64,000 bases of DNA from contig CAVTJO010000012.1 in the NCBI GenBank assembly GCA_963734955.1, positions 124,001 to 188,000 on the forward strand, in the 5' to 3' direction. The notes beneath the pieces were generated by a model. The model did not search any database and had not been told where the DNA came from. It was given only the letters and a program-made list of their open reading frames with translations. Source of the stretch: UBA11986 sp963734955. GTDB lineage: Bacteria > Bacteroidota > Ignavibacteria > UBA10030 > UBA6906. How positions within the stretch are numbered: the first letter of the stretch is position 1; every line of letters begins with the position of its first letter. Below are positions 1 through 8,218 of this stretch, piece by piece. Made by a program: the position numbers and the translations under genes.

Positions 1-1151
1 CTGTACCCCGGTCGACCCACTATGGCAAAGGTGGCATTCACGTACGCGACCCGCTTCAGGTATTCCTCTTTGAACCCAAGGGGACGCTTGTGCCAGAAAT
101 CGGCAAGGTACTTCCTCTTGGCATCGACGCTCTTCAATTGCTTGAATTGCGCTTTTTCTACGTCGGTCGCCTCGTATCGCGCCCATTCAAACTCCCGATC
201 GAGTTCCGGTCCTTCGACCCCTGCGTATTCGCCAAACGACCCCGAGCTCGTTGACGAGTACAAGGAAGAATCAGTTCCCAACCTCCGATTGTACACGAAG
301 AATTTCCTTCCCGCCGAGCTGACGACCTTTTTGGTGGAATCCATCAACCCGATAAGAAGCGAGTACGTTCCGCTCTTCAACTGGTCAATCGCGAGGTTAT
401 CGACCAGCACGGTGGACTCTGCGACGCGCTTCCTCTCCCTCTCCCGGGAAACAACCTCGTGCCCGACAGCATCATAGACAACCATCTTGACGTAGTAATC
501 CCTTCCTGTTCCGGAACCGACCAGGTTGTAAGCCTCGGCGTAGTAGAAGCACTTCTGATCCTCACTATACAAACCTTCCGGTGAGGGAATAACTTCAAGT
601 GTATTCTTGTAGAACGGACTCGTCTTCGCGCCCTGTGTCTTGATGTTCGACGCGAGCTCTATGTCACTGATCGCCATCCTATCCTGTCCCACCATCTTCA
701 CCGGCAGTCTCATGCTGACGCTGTCCTTCCGCGACGGATTGTTCCTGTCCTTGCCCACCATCTTTAGCATGTATTCACCTTCAGGCAACCCAACACTCGT
801 TACCCCGACGAGGTTCATCCCCACTCTCAGCGCATTCGTGTCCTTTACAACATGTGGAACAAGCCAACGGTCGCCATGCACCATGGAGTCGTTCTGCATC
901 ACAACTACAGTAATCTCTGCGCCACCCTTGAACCCTTCCTCCTCAGATTTGTAGGTGATGGAGCCCTCCGGAAAGGAATAATAAATCTCCACAAACATAC
1001 TCCTGTCGTCACCGCGAAACCGAGCATAATCCGCATGGAGGCGCATCGCCTCGAGCGGAGCAATGGTTTGCGCAATAGATGGCTGGACAAAACACAACAA
1101 TGCAGCCGCAAGGGCCAAACGGGTCAGCCCTGAAAACTGAAACCACTTCAT
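1..1151 (-). CDS. GWxTD domain-containing protein, C-terminus beyond the window
   Basis: The frame is open from ATG 1151 (reverse strand) to the window edge, giving 383 codons without a stop. The protein begins with a signal peptide (basic start, hydrophobic LALAAALLCFVQ, cleavage near SIAQ), then a beta-rich region of about 270 residues. From about residue 320 it shows the entry to a GWxTD domain: acidic helix, KRKYLADFWHKR, then EEYLKRVAYVNATF. The GWxTD motif itself would lie just past the window edge. Proteins of this family are secreted, are common in Bacteroidota, Chlorobiota and Ignavibacteria, and have no settled function. A promoter-like site lies about 50 bases upstream. The family call rests on the W-x-K-R and R-V-A-Y-x-N pattern. 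Confidence 0.8.
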   Translation of the reverse strand, partial: MKWFQFSGLTRLALAAALLCFVQPSIAQTIAPLEAMRLHADYARFRGDDRSMFVEIYYSFPEGSITYKSEEEGFKGGAEITVVVMQNDSMVHGDRWLVPHVVKDTNALRVGMNLVGVTSVGLPEGEYMLKMVGKDRNNPSRKDSVSMRLPVKMVGQDRMAISDIELASNIKTQGAKTSPFYKNTLEVIPSPEGLYSEDQKCFYYAEAYNLVGSGTGRDYYVKMVVYDAVGHEVVSRERERKRVAESTVLVDNLAIDQLKSGTYSLLIGLMDSTKKVVSSAGRKFFVYNRRLGTDSSLYSSTSSGSFGEYAGVEGPELDREFEWARYEATDVEKAQFKQLKSVDAKRKYLADFWHKRPLGFKEEYLKRVAYVNATFAIVGRPGY

Positions 1152-1200
1152 GGAAATACTCGTGGGATGATATGAAATGATGATATCTTCAAGCGAAAGA

Positions 1201-1229
1201 AATGTACCCAACGACGGGAGCAATGTCAA
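1201..1229 (-). promoter_or_regulatory. Putative promoter of the GWxTD gene
   Basis: Read on the minus strand, TTGACA (1229-1224), 17 bases and TACATT (1206-1201) match a sigma-70-type promoter. Transcription would start near 1194, about 43 bases before the GWxTD start codon. The gene may therefore be transcribed separately from yjbQ upstream. Confidence 0.5.
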
Positions 1230-1275
1230 TCAATATGGGACAGACCGCGCATGGATGAGGACGAATCGTTCGTAT

Positions 1276-1689
1276 TCAGCCGCCCATCACTTTGACCACC
1301 ACGCGCTTCCTCCGCTGGCCATCAAATTCGGCATAGTAGATCTGCTGCCATGGGCCAAGATCCAACTTCCCATCGGTGATGGGAACGATGACTTCATGAT
1401 GCATCAACAGACTTTTCAGATGGGAGTCTCCATTCGTTTCGCCGGTGCGATGGTGACGATAGTGGATATCAAACGGAGCAAGCCGCTCAAGCCATTCATC
1501 GATATCCTGGATCAGCCCGTCCTCCGCATCGTTGACATACACAGCTGCCGTGATGTGCATGGCGGATACCAGCACTATCCCTTCCTTCACACCGCTTTGT
1601 GCGACGATGCTTGCCACCCGGTCAGTAACGTTGATGTACTCCCGCTGGGATTTCGTGTTGAACCAGAGATACTCTGTTGCAGTTTTCAT
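1276..1689 (-). CDS. YjbQ/UPF0047 family protein (secondary thiamine-phosphate synthase family)
   Basis: This is a complete 137-residue protein of the YjbQ (UPF0047) family, whose usual length is 130-140. Visible family features are SAMHITAAVYVNDAEDGL near residues 42-59, NGDSHLKSLLMHHE in the middle, and the C-terminal GKLDLGPWQQIYYAEFDG followed by a basic strand. Members have weak thiamine-phosphate synthase activity and can complement thiE mutants, but their physiological role is unclear. It starts 24 bases after the restored stop of the hemerythrin-receiver gene, so the two are probably co-transcribed. Confidence 0.88.
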   Translation of the reverse strand: MKTATEYLWFNTKSQREYINVTDRVASIVAQSGVKEGIVLVSAMHITAAVYVNDAEDGLIQDIDEWLERLAPFDIHYRHHRTGETNGDSHLKSLLMHHEVIVPITDGKLDLGPWQQIYYAEFDGQRRKRVVVKVMGG

Positions 1690-1713
1690 ATCAGTTGGTC
1701 TCGTCCTCGCCCA

Positions 1714-2596
1714 TCATGATGTTCGCCCCATCATTCGTCTTGCCACCGACACAAGCTCCGGTGGTGAGAAGGGTTTCGGAAAGAAATTCTTGACGCCCAG
1801 ATTGAGCAACTCACGTCGAACATTGGCTATGGCCATAACCGCTGGCAGCGATGACCGCAAGCGATGGAATCAATTTTCTCGCATGCTGAACAAGCTCCAT
1901 CCCCCCGAGCTTCGGAAGCCCGAGATCCGTGATCAGCAAACCGATATCGTCCGACCGATCCTCCAGCAACGCGAGGGCAGCCCGTCCATCTTCCGCCGTA
2001 AACACTCTGAATCCATCACCCTCCAGCAGCATTGCAAGGAGCTCACGGATCTCACTTTCATCTTCCGCTATGAGGATTGCTTTCTCTGAAGCTGCTCGCG
2101 CCGCAATATCGGACTTGATGGAATCCGACCAGGTTTTCTTACTGCGGCGAATCTCTTCTCCAATCCTGACTGCAACATTGGGTGGCAGGTATTGTTCAAA
2201 CATTGGAAAGAGCTCCCGTTCCTCCGTCCGGATGTGTTGCTCGAGAACAGCCCCAAGTTCGGAAAGCAACGAATCAAGAGTTGAGGAGAGTGCCTCCCGT
2301 AATTGGCCGATCAACTTCTCCATCCGTCGGTGCTGCTCAATGAGAGAAGAAACGAGATCTGAAGAGACGGCGACATGTTTCAGCATTGCCGGAAAGAGAA
2401 TCCCCTCTTCCACGCGGAAGTGGACGGCAAGTTCATCCCTGTAGAAATGCTGTACCCTGCGCGCCTGTTCCTTCCTGTCATGTGTCCATCCGTCGGTCAG
2501 AAGCGCCCTCTCACCCTGACGCAATCTGAGTGCCAGTGCCAAGCCATGGTGATGATCATGGGAGAGAGTAACGAGAGTCGAATGTCGCTTCGGCAT
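1714..2596 (-). CDS. Hemerythrin domain plus response-regulator receiver domain, frame broken near 1828
   Basis: The N-terminal half is a hemerythrin/HHE four-helix domain that should bind a di-iron or oxygen centre: SHDHHHG, HFRVEEGILFP and EQHIRTEERELFP supply the His and Glu ligands. The C-terminal half is a CheY-like receiver with the acidic pair AEDE and phospho-acceptor Asp in LLITDLGLPKLGG. In the literal frame the receiver stops at 1811 right after ASGYGHS. Removing one A on the minus strand at 1828 restores ANVRRELLNLGVKNFFPKP, including the conserved Lys of receivers, with a stop at 1714. I chose Met at 2596 because an upstream Met at 2635 would overlap the preceding gene. The protein may link oxygen, NO or iron sensing to phospho-signalling. 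Confidence 0.72.
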
Positions 2597-2600
2597 CAGC

Positions 2601-3110
2601 TTAGTCCCATTGAATCGAATACACCGGCTCAACATCTACAGGGATATACTCCATCTCCTTCAACGCGTCCCCAACTTCTTTTGGCATCGGGGACCAGCGT
2701 TTTAGGAACTCATTGGCGCCATCATAGTCGCCCGTTGCTTCGAAGGTGGGCCATATCCCGGCCAGTTTCGAAATCGCCGGTGCAATCCTCTCAAAATTCA
2801 CCGACCACTTCCTCGTTACGGGATCGAGCCGAATGCCGCCACGGTCACGCAGGAAATTCAATTCGCACATCGATGCTCTGCTGTGAGGTTCGGTGGTCCC
2901 AAAACGAATTGTCCGGAACACTCCGGCAAGATAGGAGACATAGTGTTCCTTCTCCATCGTCGCCGGGATGATTCCTTTGTCGATCAAGTATTTGATGGAG
3001 TGAAGTCCAGCTACGGGATCTTCCTTCGGATCCTTCCCGCATCCGGATAACAGAAGCGTGAGCACCAGAGTGCCCCCTGATGCCCACGCATGTTTCAAAA
3101 TCATAAACAT
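2601..3110 (-). CDS. Small lipoprotein resembling the C-terminal part of an M49 (dipeptidyl peptidase III-like) peptidase
   Basis: The 169-residue product has a lipoprotein signal (TLVLTLLLSGC, Cys near residue 24) followed almost at once by a domain that I recognise from the C-terminus of Bacteroidota M49 zinc peptidases: AGLHSIKYLIDKG, YLAGVFRTIRFG, NFLRDRGGIRLDP, WSVNFERI, and the ending IPVDVEPVY. Full-length members have over 500 residues, with the HExxGH zinc motif and a second EExxxD/E motif upstream. Both are missing, and KEDPVAGL sits where the second motif would end. It is therefore probably an internally deleted, non-catalytic remnant that still has a clean reading frame. Met3 (3104) is an alternative start with better spacing to GAGAGG. 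It follows the OPT gene by 10 bases. Confidence 0.6.
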   Translation of the reverse strand: MFMILKHAWASGGTLVLTLLLSGCGKDPKEDPVAGLHSIKYLIDKGIIPATMEKEHYVSYLAGVFRTIRFGTTEPHSRASMCELNFLRDRGGIRLDPVTRKWSVNFERIAPAISKLAGIWPTFEATGDYDGANEFLKRWSPMPKEVGDALKEMEYIPVDVEPVYSIQWD

Positions 3111-3120
3111 CCTCTCAGCT

Positions 3121-5121
3121 CTAATCCTCTTTTGCCCTCATTGAATCCCAGGTGGTATAGGCAAAGAGGAGAACAAACATGATCAACCCGACAATCTCTG
3201 CGTTGTGAGTATCGGCCCAGGTCGAAAGATACCACTGTGAGTATCCAAAGGCGGACTGCTGGTCGATGAACTTCAAAAATGCGTTCAACACGCCAAAGAG
3301 CGAACCACCCGCTATGAATCCCGACGCAATGAGAGTTCCTCTGGAGAACCGTGCATTGTTGAGCTTTTCGTTCTTCGTTCGCGTCGTGACCCACCAGGCA
3401 ACCAATCCTCCGAACACGAGAGGCACATTGAGCTCCTGCGGAATGTACATCCCGAGGGCAAACGCCAGAGGTGGAATTTTCACCATCGTAAGGATCAAAG
3501 CAACCACTCCACCGACAAGATACAGCGTCCATGGTGCGGCAGCGTTTGACATGAGAGGCTGGATGACGGCTGCCATTGCATTGGCCTGCGGAGCGACCAT
3601 GGCGTTGGGGCCTTTGAACCCGTACGTTGCATTCAACACATAGATAACGCCGCCGACGGTTGCCGATGATATCAACACGCCGAGGAACTTCCATGATTCC
3701 TGTTTCTTCGGAGTTGAACCAAGCCAGTAGCCGATTTTCAGATCAGTAATGAAGCCGCCCGCAACGGATAACGCAGTGCATACAACTCCTCCGATGATCA
3801 GCGCGCTGACCATCCCCGATGTTCCGGAGAGGCCAATATTCACGAGGACCACCGACGAAAGGATCAACGTCATCAGCGTCATTCCCGAAACGGGATTCGT
3901 TCCAACGATTGCAGTCGCGTTTGCCGCAACCGTTGTAAATAGAAAGGACACAATGAGCACAATCAGAAGTCCGACAAACGCGTGGAGGACGTTGAATACC
4001 ACTCCGGAATAGAAGAACACGAAAATCAGCAGGGCGGTCAGAATGATGATGGTGACAACGTACAGCATCTTGATATCGGTTTGCCACCGCACCTGGTTGT
4101 TGCCCTCGCCCGCCTTCTTTCCGAAAATCTCGGCCGCGGCGAGCTTGAATGCGCCTGCAATCACTTTGGATGATCGAATGATGCCGATGATGCCCGCCAT
4201 GGCAATGCCACCAATGCCAATCTGCCGGACATACGTCCGAAAGATTTCTTCTGCGCTCATTGCAGCGATGAGCTTCGTGGCACTCGCTCCAAGCGGAACA
4301 GTAAGCTGACTGCCGAACTCATACACGAGCGGGACCAGCACAAACCACGAAAGAAACGATCCCGCCGCGATGATGGCGGAATATTTGAGCCCCACGATAT
4401 ATCCCAACCCGAAGACCATCGCCGAGACGTCCAGCTTTGCAACCATCTTCACCTTGTCGGCAAGTACTTCGCCATAATGAAACATACGTGACGAAATTAC
4501 CTCGGACCACAGTCCGAATGCGCTGAACGTGTAATCAAACAGTCCCCCAATCAATCCCGCAACCACCAGAACACCGGCCTGCTTCCCTCCTTTTTCTCCG
4601 GCAATCAGGATCTCGGTGGTGGCAGTCGCTTCCGGGAATGGAAGGGTCCCGTGCATATCCTTCACAAAATATTTCCTGAACGGAATGAGGAACAGGATGC
4701 CGAGAAATCCACCCATGCACGACGCCATGAACACCTTGAAGAAGCTCGAAGGAAGGTCGAGGATATAGAGAGCGGGTATCGTAAAGATCGCCCCGGCAAC
4801 GATCACGCCGGAACACGCGCCTATGGACTGAATGATTACGTTCTGACCGAGGGCGTTTTTTCTCTTGAACGCCGCCGAAAGTCCGACGGCAAGGATCGCG
4901 ATGGGGATGGCTGCCTCGAACACCTGTCCGATTTTCAACCCGGAATATGCTGCCGCCGCTGAGAACAATACGGCCATCACCAATCCCCAGCCAACCGACC
5001 AGGAGGTCACCTCGGGGAAGTCAGCAGCAGGATCCATCACCGGCCGGTACGTTTCCCCGGCTTTGAGTTCCTTATACGCGTTTTCTGGAAGACCACTTGC
5101 TGTAGTGTTGGGCGTTTCCAT
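3121..5121 (-). CDS. OPT family oligopeptide transporter
   Basis: This is a 666-residue polytopic membrane protein with about 14-16 hydrophobic segments. The N-terminal FPEVTSWSVGWGLVMAVLFS, GLKIGQVFEAAIPIAIL, and MHGTLPFPEATATTEILIAG are typical of the bacterial OPT family, which imports small peptides with protons (some OPT members move metal chelates). The frame extends further upstream, but ATG 5121 is preceded by a strong AAGGAG, so I take that as the start. It lies between pepT (55 bases upstream) and the M49-like lipoprotein (10 bases downstream), which fits import and hydrolysis of peptides. Confidence 0.93.
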   Translation of the reverse strand: METPNTTASGLPENAYKELKAGETYRPVMDPAADFPEVTSWSVGWGLVMAVLFSAAAAYSGLKIGQVFEAAIPIAILAVGLSAAFKRKNALGQNVIIQSIGACSGVIVAGAIFTIPALYILDLPSSFFKVFMASCMGGFLGILFLIPFRKYFVKDMHGTLPFPEATATTEILIAGEKGGKQAGVLVVAGLIGGLFDYTFSAFGLWSEVISSRMFHYGEVLADKVKMVAKLDVSAMVFGLGYIVGLKYSAIIAAGSFLSWFVLVPLVYEFGSQLTVPLGASATKLIAAMSAEEIFRTYVRQIGIGGIAMAGIIGIIRSSKVIAGAFKLAAAEIFGKKAGEGNNQVRWQTDIKMLYVVTIIILTALLIFVFFYSGVVFNVLHAFVGLLIVLIVSFLFTTVAANATAIVGTNPVSGMTLMTLILSSVVLVNIGLSGTSGMVSALIIGGVVCTALSVAGGFITDLKIGYWLGSTPKKQESWKFLGVLISSATVGGVIYVLNATYGFKGPNAMVAPQANAMAAVIQPLMSNAAAPWTLYLVGGVVALILTMVKIPPLAFALGMYIPQELNVPLVFGGLVAWWVTTRTKNEKLNNARFSRGTLIASGFIAGGSLFGVLNAFLKFIDQQSAFGYSQWYLSTWADTHNAEIVGLIMFVLLFAYTTWDSMRAKED

Positions 5122-5176
5122 TACAATTCTCCTTGGAAAGGAAATGAGGAACCTATTCTGGCGAGATGCGCGTCGT

Positions 5177-6433
5177 TCACACCCTGCACTTTTCCACCCA
5201 CACCTGAACAAGATGAACAACGGTTTCGACTGACTTTTCCATCCCATGCACCGAAAGCCATTCGGTCTTGCCGTGGTAGTTTTGTCCTCCGGTAAAAATG
5301 TTTGGCGTGGGAAGCCCTTTTTCAGTCAGACGAGAACCATCTGTTCCGCCGCGGATCGGAACCCATTTCGGCTCAAGGCCTGCGCGTTTCGTCCCCTCAA
5401 ACATGCAATCCAGCACGCGGGGATCAGTCCCCATATAGTCCTTCATGTTACGGTACTGATTGAGAATGGAAAGCTCGATCTTCGTCTTCGGGTGCAACCG
5501 TTGAACCTCGGCAATGATATCTTCCAGCCGTTTCTTCAGAACATCGAGCCCCCTGGTGTTGAAATCGCGCAGAAGGATCTTCAGGGTTGTCTTCGCTTCC
5601 TCACCTTCAAGGTGGTGAGGATGAATGTATGGCTCGTATCCTTCCGTGCTTTCAGGGGCCACATCCTTCGGCATACGAACGATGATATCGGCCATTGCAC
5701 GCAGCGAGTTGACCATGATATTCTTGGCGCTGCCGGGATGAATATTCCGTCCGTGCACCGTGATGGTTGCGAGATCGGCGCTGAATGTCTCCTTGTTCAA
5801 TTCCCCCGGCGTGTCACCGTCGACAGTGTACGCAAACTGGGCGCCGAATTTCTTGACGTCGAAATACTTCGTTCCGGCTCCGACCTCCTCATCGGGGGTG
5901 AACGCAATTCGAATATCACCGTGCAGGAGGGAAGGTTCATTGACGAGTGTTTGGGCAGCAGTCATGATAATGGCAAGTCCGGCCTTGTCATCTGCGCCGA
6001 GCAGTGTCGTGCCGTCAGTCGTGACGATTGTTTTGCCGACGTTGTTCGCAAGCTCGGGATTTTCCGAAACCCGCAGCACAACTGAGCGGTCTCCCGGCAG
6101 TGTGATATCACCCCCTGCATAGCTTTTCATGATCTGCGGTTTCACGTTCGTCCCGGTGGTTGAGGGGGAGGTATCCACGTGAGCAATCAGTCCAATAATT
6201 GGTACCTTGCCATGCGCCTTGTCGGTTCTGGGGAGGTTCGAAGGAACAGTCGCCATGACGTAGCCGTGTGTGTCAATCTCGACATCCTTCAGGCCCAGTT
6301 CCTTCAACTCCTTCACCAGCAGATTCAACAAATCGAACTGCTTGGATGTGCTCGGATATGTCTGGGAGTCTTCGCTCGATTGTGTATCGATCTGCGCATA
6401 CCGGATAAACCTCTCCAGTGCTGTTTGCTTCAT
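5177..6433 (-). CDS. pepT: Peptidase T (tripeptide aminopeptidase)
   Basis: This 418-residue cytoplasmic M20B metallopeptidase removes N-terminal residues from tripeptides. All expected motifs are present: AHVDTS (His85, Asp87), LLGADDKAG (Asp148/149), TPDEEVG (Glu182/183), VDGD (Asp205), GGTDGS and the late FTGGQNYHG. Its length matches E. coli PepT (about 408). It is the first gene of the run pepT-OPT-lipoprotein, so imported peptides would be cut here. A promoter overlapped by a palindrome lies upstream at 6547-6586. Confidence 0.96.
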   Translation of the reverse strand: MKQTALERFIRYAQIDTQSSEDSQTYPSTSKQFDLLNLLVKELKELGLKDVEIDTHGYVMATVPSNLPRTDKAHGKVPIIGLIAHVDTSPSTTGTNVKPQIMKSYAGGDITLPGDRSVVLRVSENPELANNVGKTIVTTDGTTLLGADDKAGLAIIMTAAQTLVNEPSLLHGDIRIAFTPDEEVGAGTKYFDVKKFGAQFAYTVDGDTPGELNKETFSADLATITVHGRNIHPGSAKNIMVNSLRAMADIIVRMPKDVAPESTEGYEPYIHPHHLEGEEAKTTLKILLRDFNTRGLDVLKKRLEDIIAEVQRLHPKTKIELSILNQYRNMKDYMGTDPRVLDCMFEGTKRAGLEPKWVPIRGGTDGSRLTEKGLPTPNIFTGGQNYHGKTEWLSVHGMEKSVETVVHLVQVWVEKCRV

Positions 6434-6475
6434 AGGAAATCCTTCGTGGGAGTGGATGAATCACGTTAAGAAAAA

Positions 6476-6525
6476 ACCTCTGTACGCGAGTCTGATACGG
6501 CTTCAGCTCATTGACATCCAGAGGT
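6476..6525 (-). promoter_or_regulatory. Terminator-like inverted repeat in the pepT leader
   Basis: On the minus strand ACCTCTG (6525-6519) can pair with CAGAGGT (6482-6476), followed directly by a T run. The loop of 36 bases is long but contains a smaller GAG/TGA versus TCA/CTC pairing. The T run ends 38 bases before the pepT start codon. It could act as a leader attenuator; the long loop keeps confidence low. Confidence 0.25.
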
Positions 6526-6546
6526 CGTAACGGGAACGGTACGATT

Positions 6547-6565
6547 TGTACTCTGAGAGAGTACA
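6547..6565. promoter_or_regulatory. Palindrome overlapping the pepT -10 box
   Basis: TGTACTCT (6547-6554), GAG, AGAGTACA (6558-6565) is a perfect 8-3-8 inverted repeat. It covers the -10 hexamer of the putative pepT promoter, where a dimeric repressor would block RNA polymerase. No cognate regulator is encoded nearby. Confidence 0.45.
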
Positions 6566-6586
6566 GAAAAGGCCGCCAAAAGTCAA
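6558..6586 (-). promoter_or_regulatory. Putative pepT promoter
   Basis: On the minus strand TTGACT (6586-6581), a 17-base spacer and TACTCT (6563-6558). Transcription would start near 6551, leaving a leader of about 118 bases before pepT. Confidence 0.5.
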
Positions 6587-6600
6587 TGCTTTATGGTTAC

Positions 6601-6630
6601 TTGATCCATTCTTTGTTCTGATTTTGTATA
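6601..6630 (+). promoter_or_regulatory. Possible promoter for the small membrane protein gene
   Basis: TTGATC (6601-6606), 18 bases and TGTATA (6625-6630) lie about 50 bases before the ATG at 6679. The match is fair, not strong. Confidence 0.35.
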
Positions 6631-6678
6631 TTCAAAAGGTTCGCAGGAACTATCTCCCAACGAGCGTTTCGTTGTCAC

Positions 6679-6903
6679 ATGGTCAACCTTGATCTTATTC
6701 TCTGCGTGGTCGTCGGAACAATTTCGGCGGGGGCGTTTGGCGCGGCAGTGTGGTGCTTTCGGAAAGCGCTGAAAGTGTCCGGCACGCGTGATGGTGACCT
6801 GAAGATGTTCATGTGGGCAATGGGTACAATGATCGGGCTGATCGTCTCCGGGATGGGTGCAGCCTACATCCTTCTCCCGATCATCGTACATAGACTCGGC
6901 TGA
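6679..6903 (+). CDS. Small two-helix membrane protein of unknown function
   Basis: The 74-residue product has two hydrophobic helices (about residues 5-27 and 47-70) joined by a short polar loop that begins FRKALKVSGTRDGD. I do not recognise the family. The divergent promoter region upstream and the esterase gene starting about 60 bases downstream suggest it is the first gene of the rightward run. Codon use looks like that of its neighbours, which supports a real gene, but no homology is evident by eye. Confidence 0.55.
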   Translation: MVNLDLILCVVVGTISAGAFGAAVWCFRKALKVSGTRDGDLKMFMWAMGTMIGLIVSGMGAAYILLPIIVHRLG

Positions 6904-6964
6904 CCTCCTGTTGTTCTTCGATACCAATGCAAGGCAAGTCACTATTGTTCATGTTGATAGTCAC

Positions 6965-8218
6965 GTGAGTCGGAAACCGGACCCTCCGTTGAATCTCAAC
7001 TCAATCTTCAAGTACCTGAGTGTCGCCTCGATGCTGACGGCGACCGCTGCGTCACGCGCTCAGACGCTCAATAACCGGGGTTTGACGGAACGGATTGGAG
7101 AGCGGTTCAATGATTTCCTTGCGATGGTGACCGCTGAGAAGGACTCAATGTCCAGGAGATCGCTCGTCGACGCGCTCGTGGCAAGGGTAAGAGACTCCGA
7201 ACGGGCCGTCATCGAAGACACAACTGTGTACTTCATGTATTCAGGAAAAGCCCGAAGCGTGGGCGTGGCAAGTGATCTGAATGGATGGAATGATTCATCG
7301 GATGTGATGAAGCGAATCGATGGCACCGACTTCTTCTATCTCCAAAAGTCCATCGATGAAGCAGCGCGCTTCGAATACAAACTGGTTGTCGATTCGACCT
7401 GGATTCTCGACCCGCTCAACAAGCAACAGGCCATCGGAGGTTATGGACCCAACTCCGAAATCTGGATGCCGCATTACTCGCCTCCGAAAGAAATCGAGTA
7501 CAGACCGGACATTCCTCATGGTGCAGTCGACTCTCTGAAATTCAAAAGCAGACTCCTTGGACGCTCGCATCCCGTCTACATCTACACCCCTCCCGGATAT
7601 AAACAATCGCGGAAGAAATACCCGAGCATCTATGTGACTGATGGGGGCGAATATATCTCTCTTGCCCTCATGTTGAACGTGCTCGATAACCTTCTGGCTG
7701 ACAAGCGGATCGAGCCGATCGTCGGCATTTTCGTTGATCCGCGTACTGACGGAAGGGATGCCCGGACGAGCACCCGGATGTTTGATTACTCGATGAGCGA
7801 CACGTTCGTCAATGCCGTCATAACGGAGCTTCGACCAAGATTGCTGAAACGATACCGCATCGCACCAACCCCCGAACAGACCGCAATTATGGGCGCCTCC
7901 CTTGGCGGGCTCATTTCAACGTATGCTGCGTACACTCACCCGGAGATTTTTGGGCTCTGCGCGTCCCAATCTCCGGCGTACTGGTGGAAAGAACGAGGAA
8001 TGTTCAAGCTGATCGAAGACGGCCCGAAGAAGCAAATCAAGTTCTATATCGATACGGGGACTATTCGCGACGCCCGCGTTGAGGCCTCACAAATGAAGGA
8101 CCTGCTCCTGGCCAAAGGATATGAAGTGAAGTATGGAGAGTATCCAGAAGGTCACAACTGGGTGAACTGGAGAGCCCGCCTGAGCAACATACTCACGTAT
8201 TTCTGGGGAAGAAAGTGA
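6965..8218 (+). CDS. Secreted alpha/beta-hydrolase esterase with N-terminal E-set (CBM48-like) domain
   Basis: The product (about 417 residues from GTG 6965) has a signal peptide ending near ASRAQ, a glycogen-binding-like E-set domain (VGVASDLNGWND, FEYKLVVDSTWILDP) and a Fes/esterase-D type hydrolase domain (SHPVYIYTPPGY, YVTDGG, GIFVDPR). The nucleophile is the Ser of GASLGG near residue 311 and the catalytic His is in EGHNW. This architecture matches enterochelin-esterase-like and feruloyl/acetyl-esterase-like enzymes; the substrate cannot be told. The open frame starts at 6857, overlapping the previous gene, but the signal peptide favours GTG 6965. Its stop overlaps the next start (GTGA at 8215-8218), so it is probably coupled to the debranching-type enzyme. 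Confidence 0.8.
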   Translation: MSRKPDPPLNLNSIFKYLSVASMLTATAASRAQTLNNRGLTERIGERFNDFLAMVTAEKDSMSRRSLVDALVARVRDSERAVIEDTTVYFMYSGKARSVGVASDLNGWNDSSDVMKRIDGTDFFYLQKSIDEAARFEYKLVVDSTWILDPLNKQQAIGGYGPNSEIWMPHYSPPKEIEYRPDIPHGAVDSLKFKSRLLGRSHPVYIYTPPGYKQSRKKYPSIYVTDGGEYISLALMLNVLDNLLADKRIEPIVGIFVDPRTDGRDARTSTRMFDYSMSDTFVNAVITELRPRLLKRYRIAPTPEQTAIMGASLGGLISTYAAYTHPEIFGLCASQSPAYWWKERGMFKLIEDGPKKQIKFYIDTGTIRDARVEASQMKDLLLAKGYEVKYGEYPEGHNWVNWRARLSNILTYFWGRK

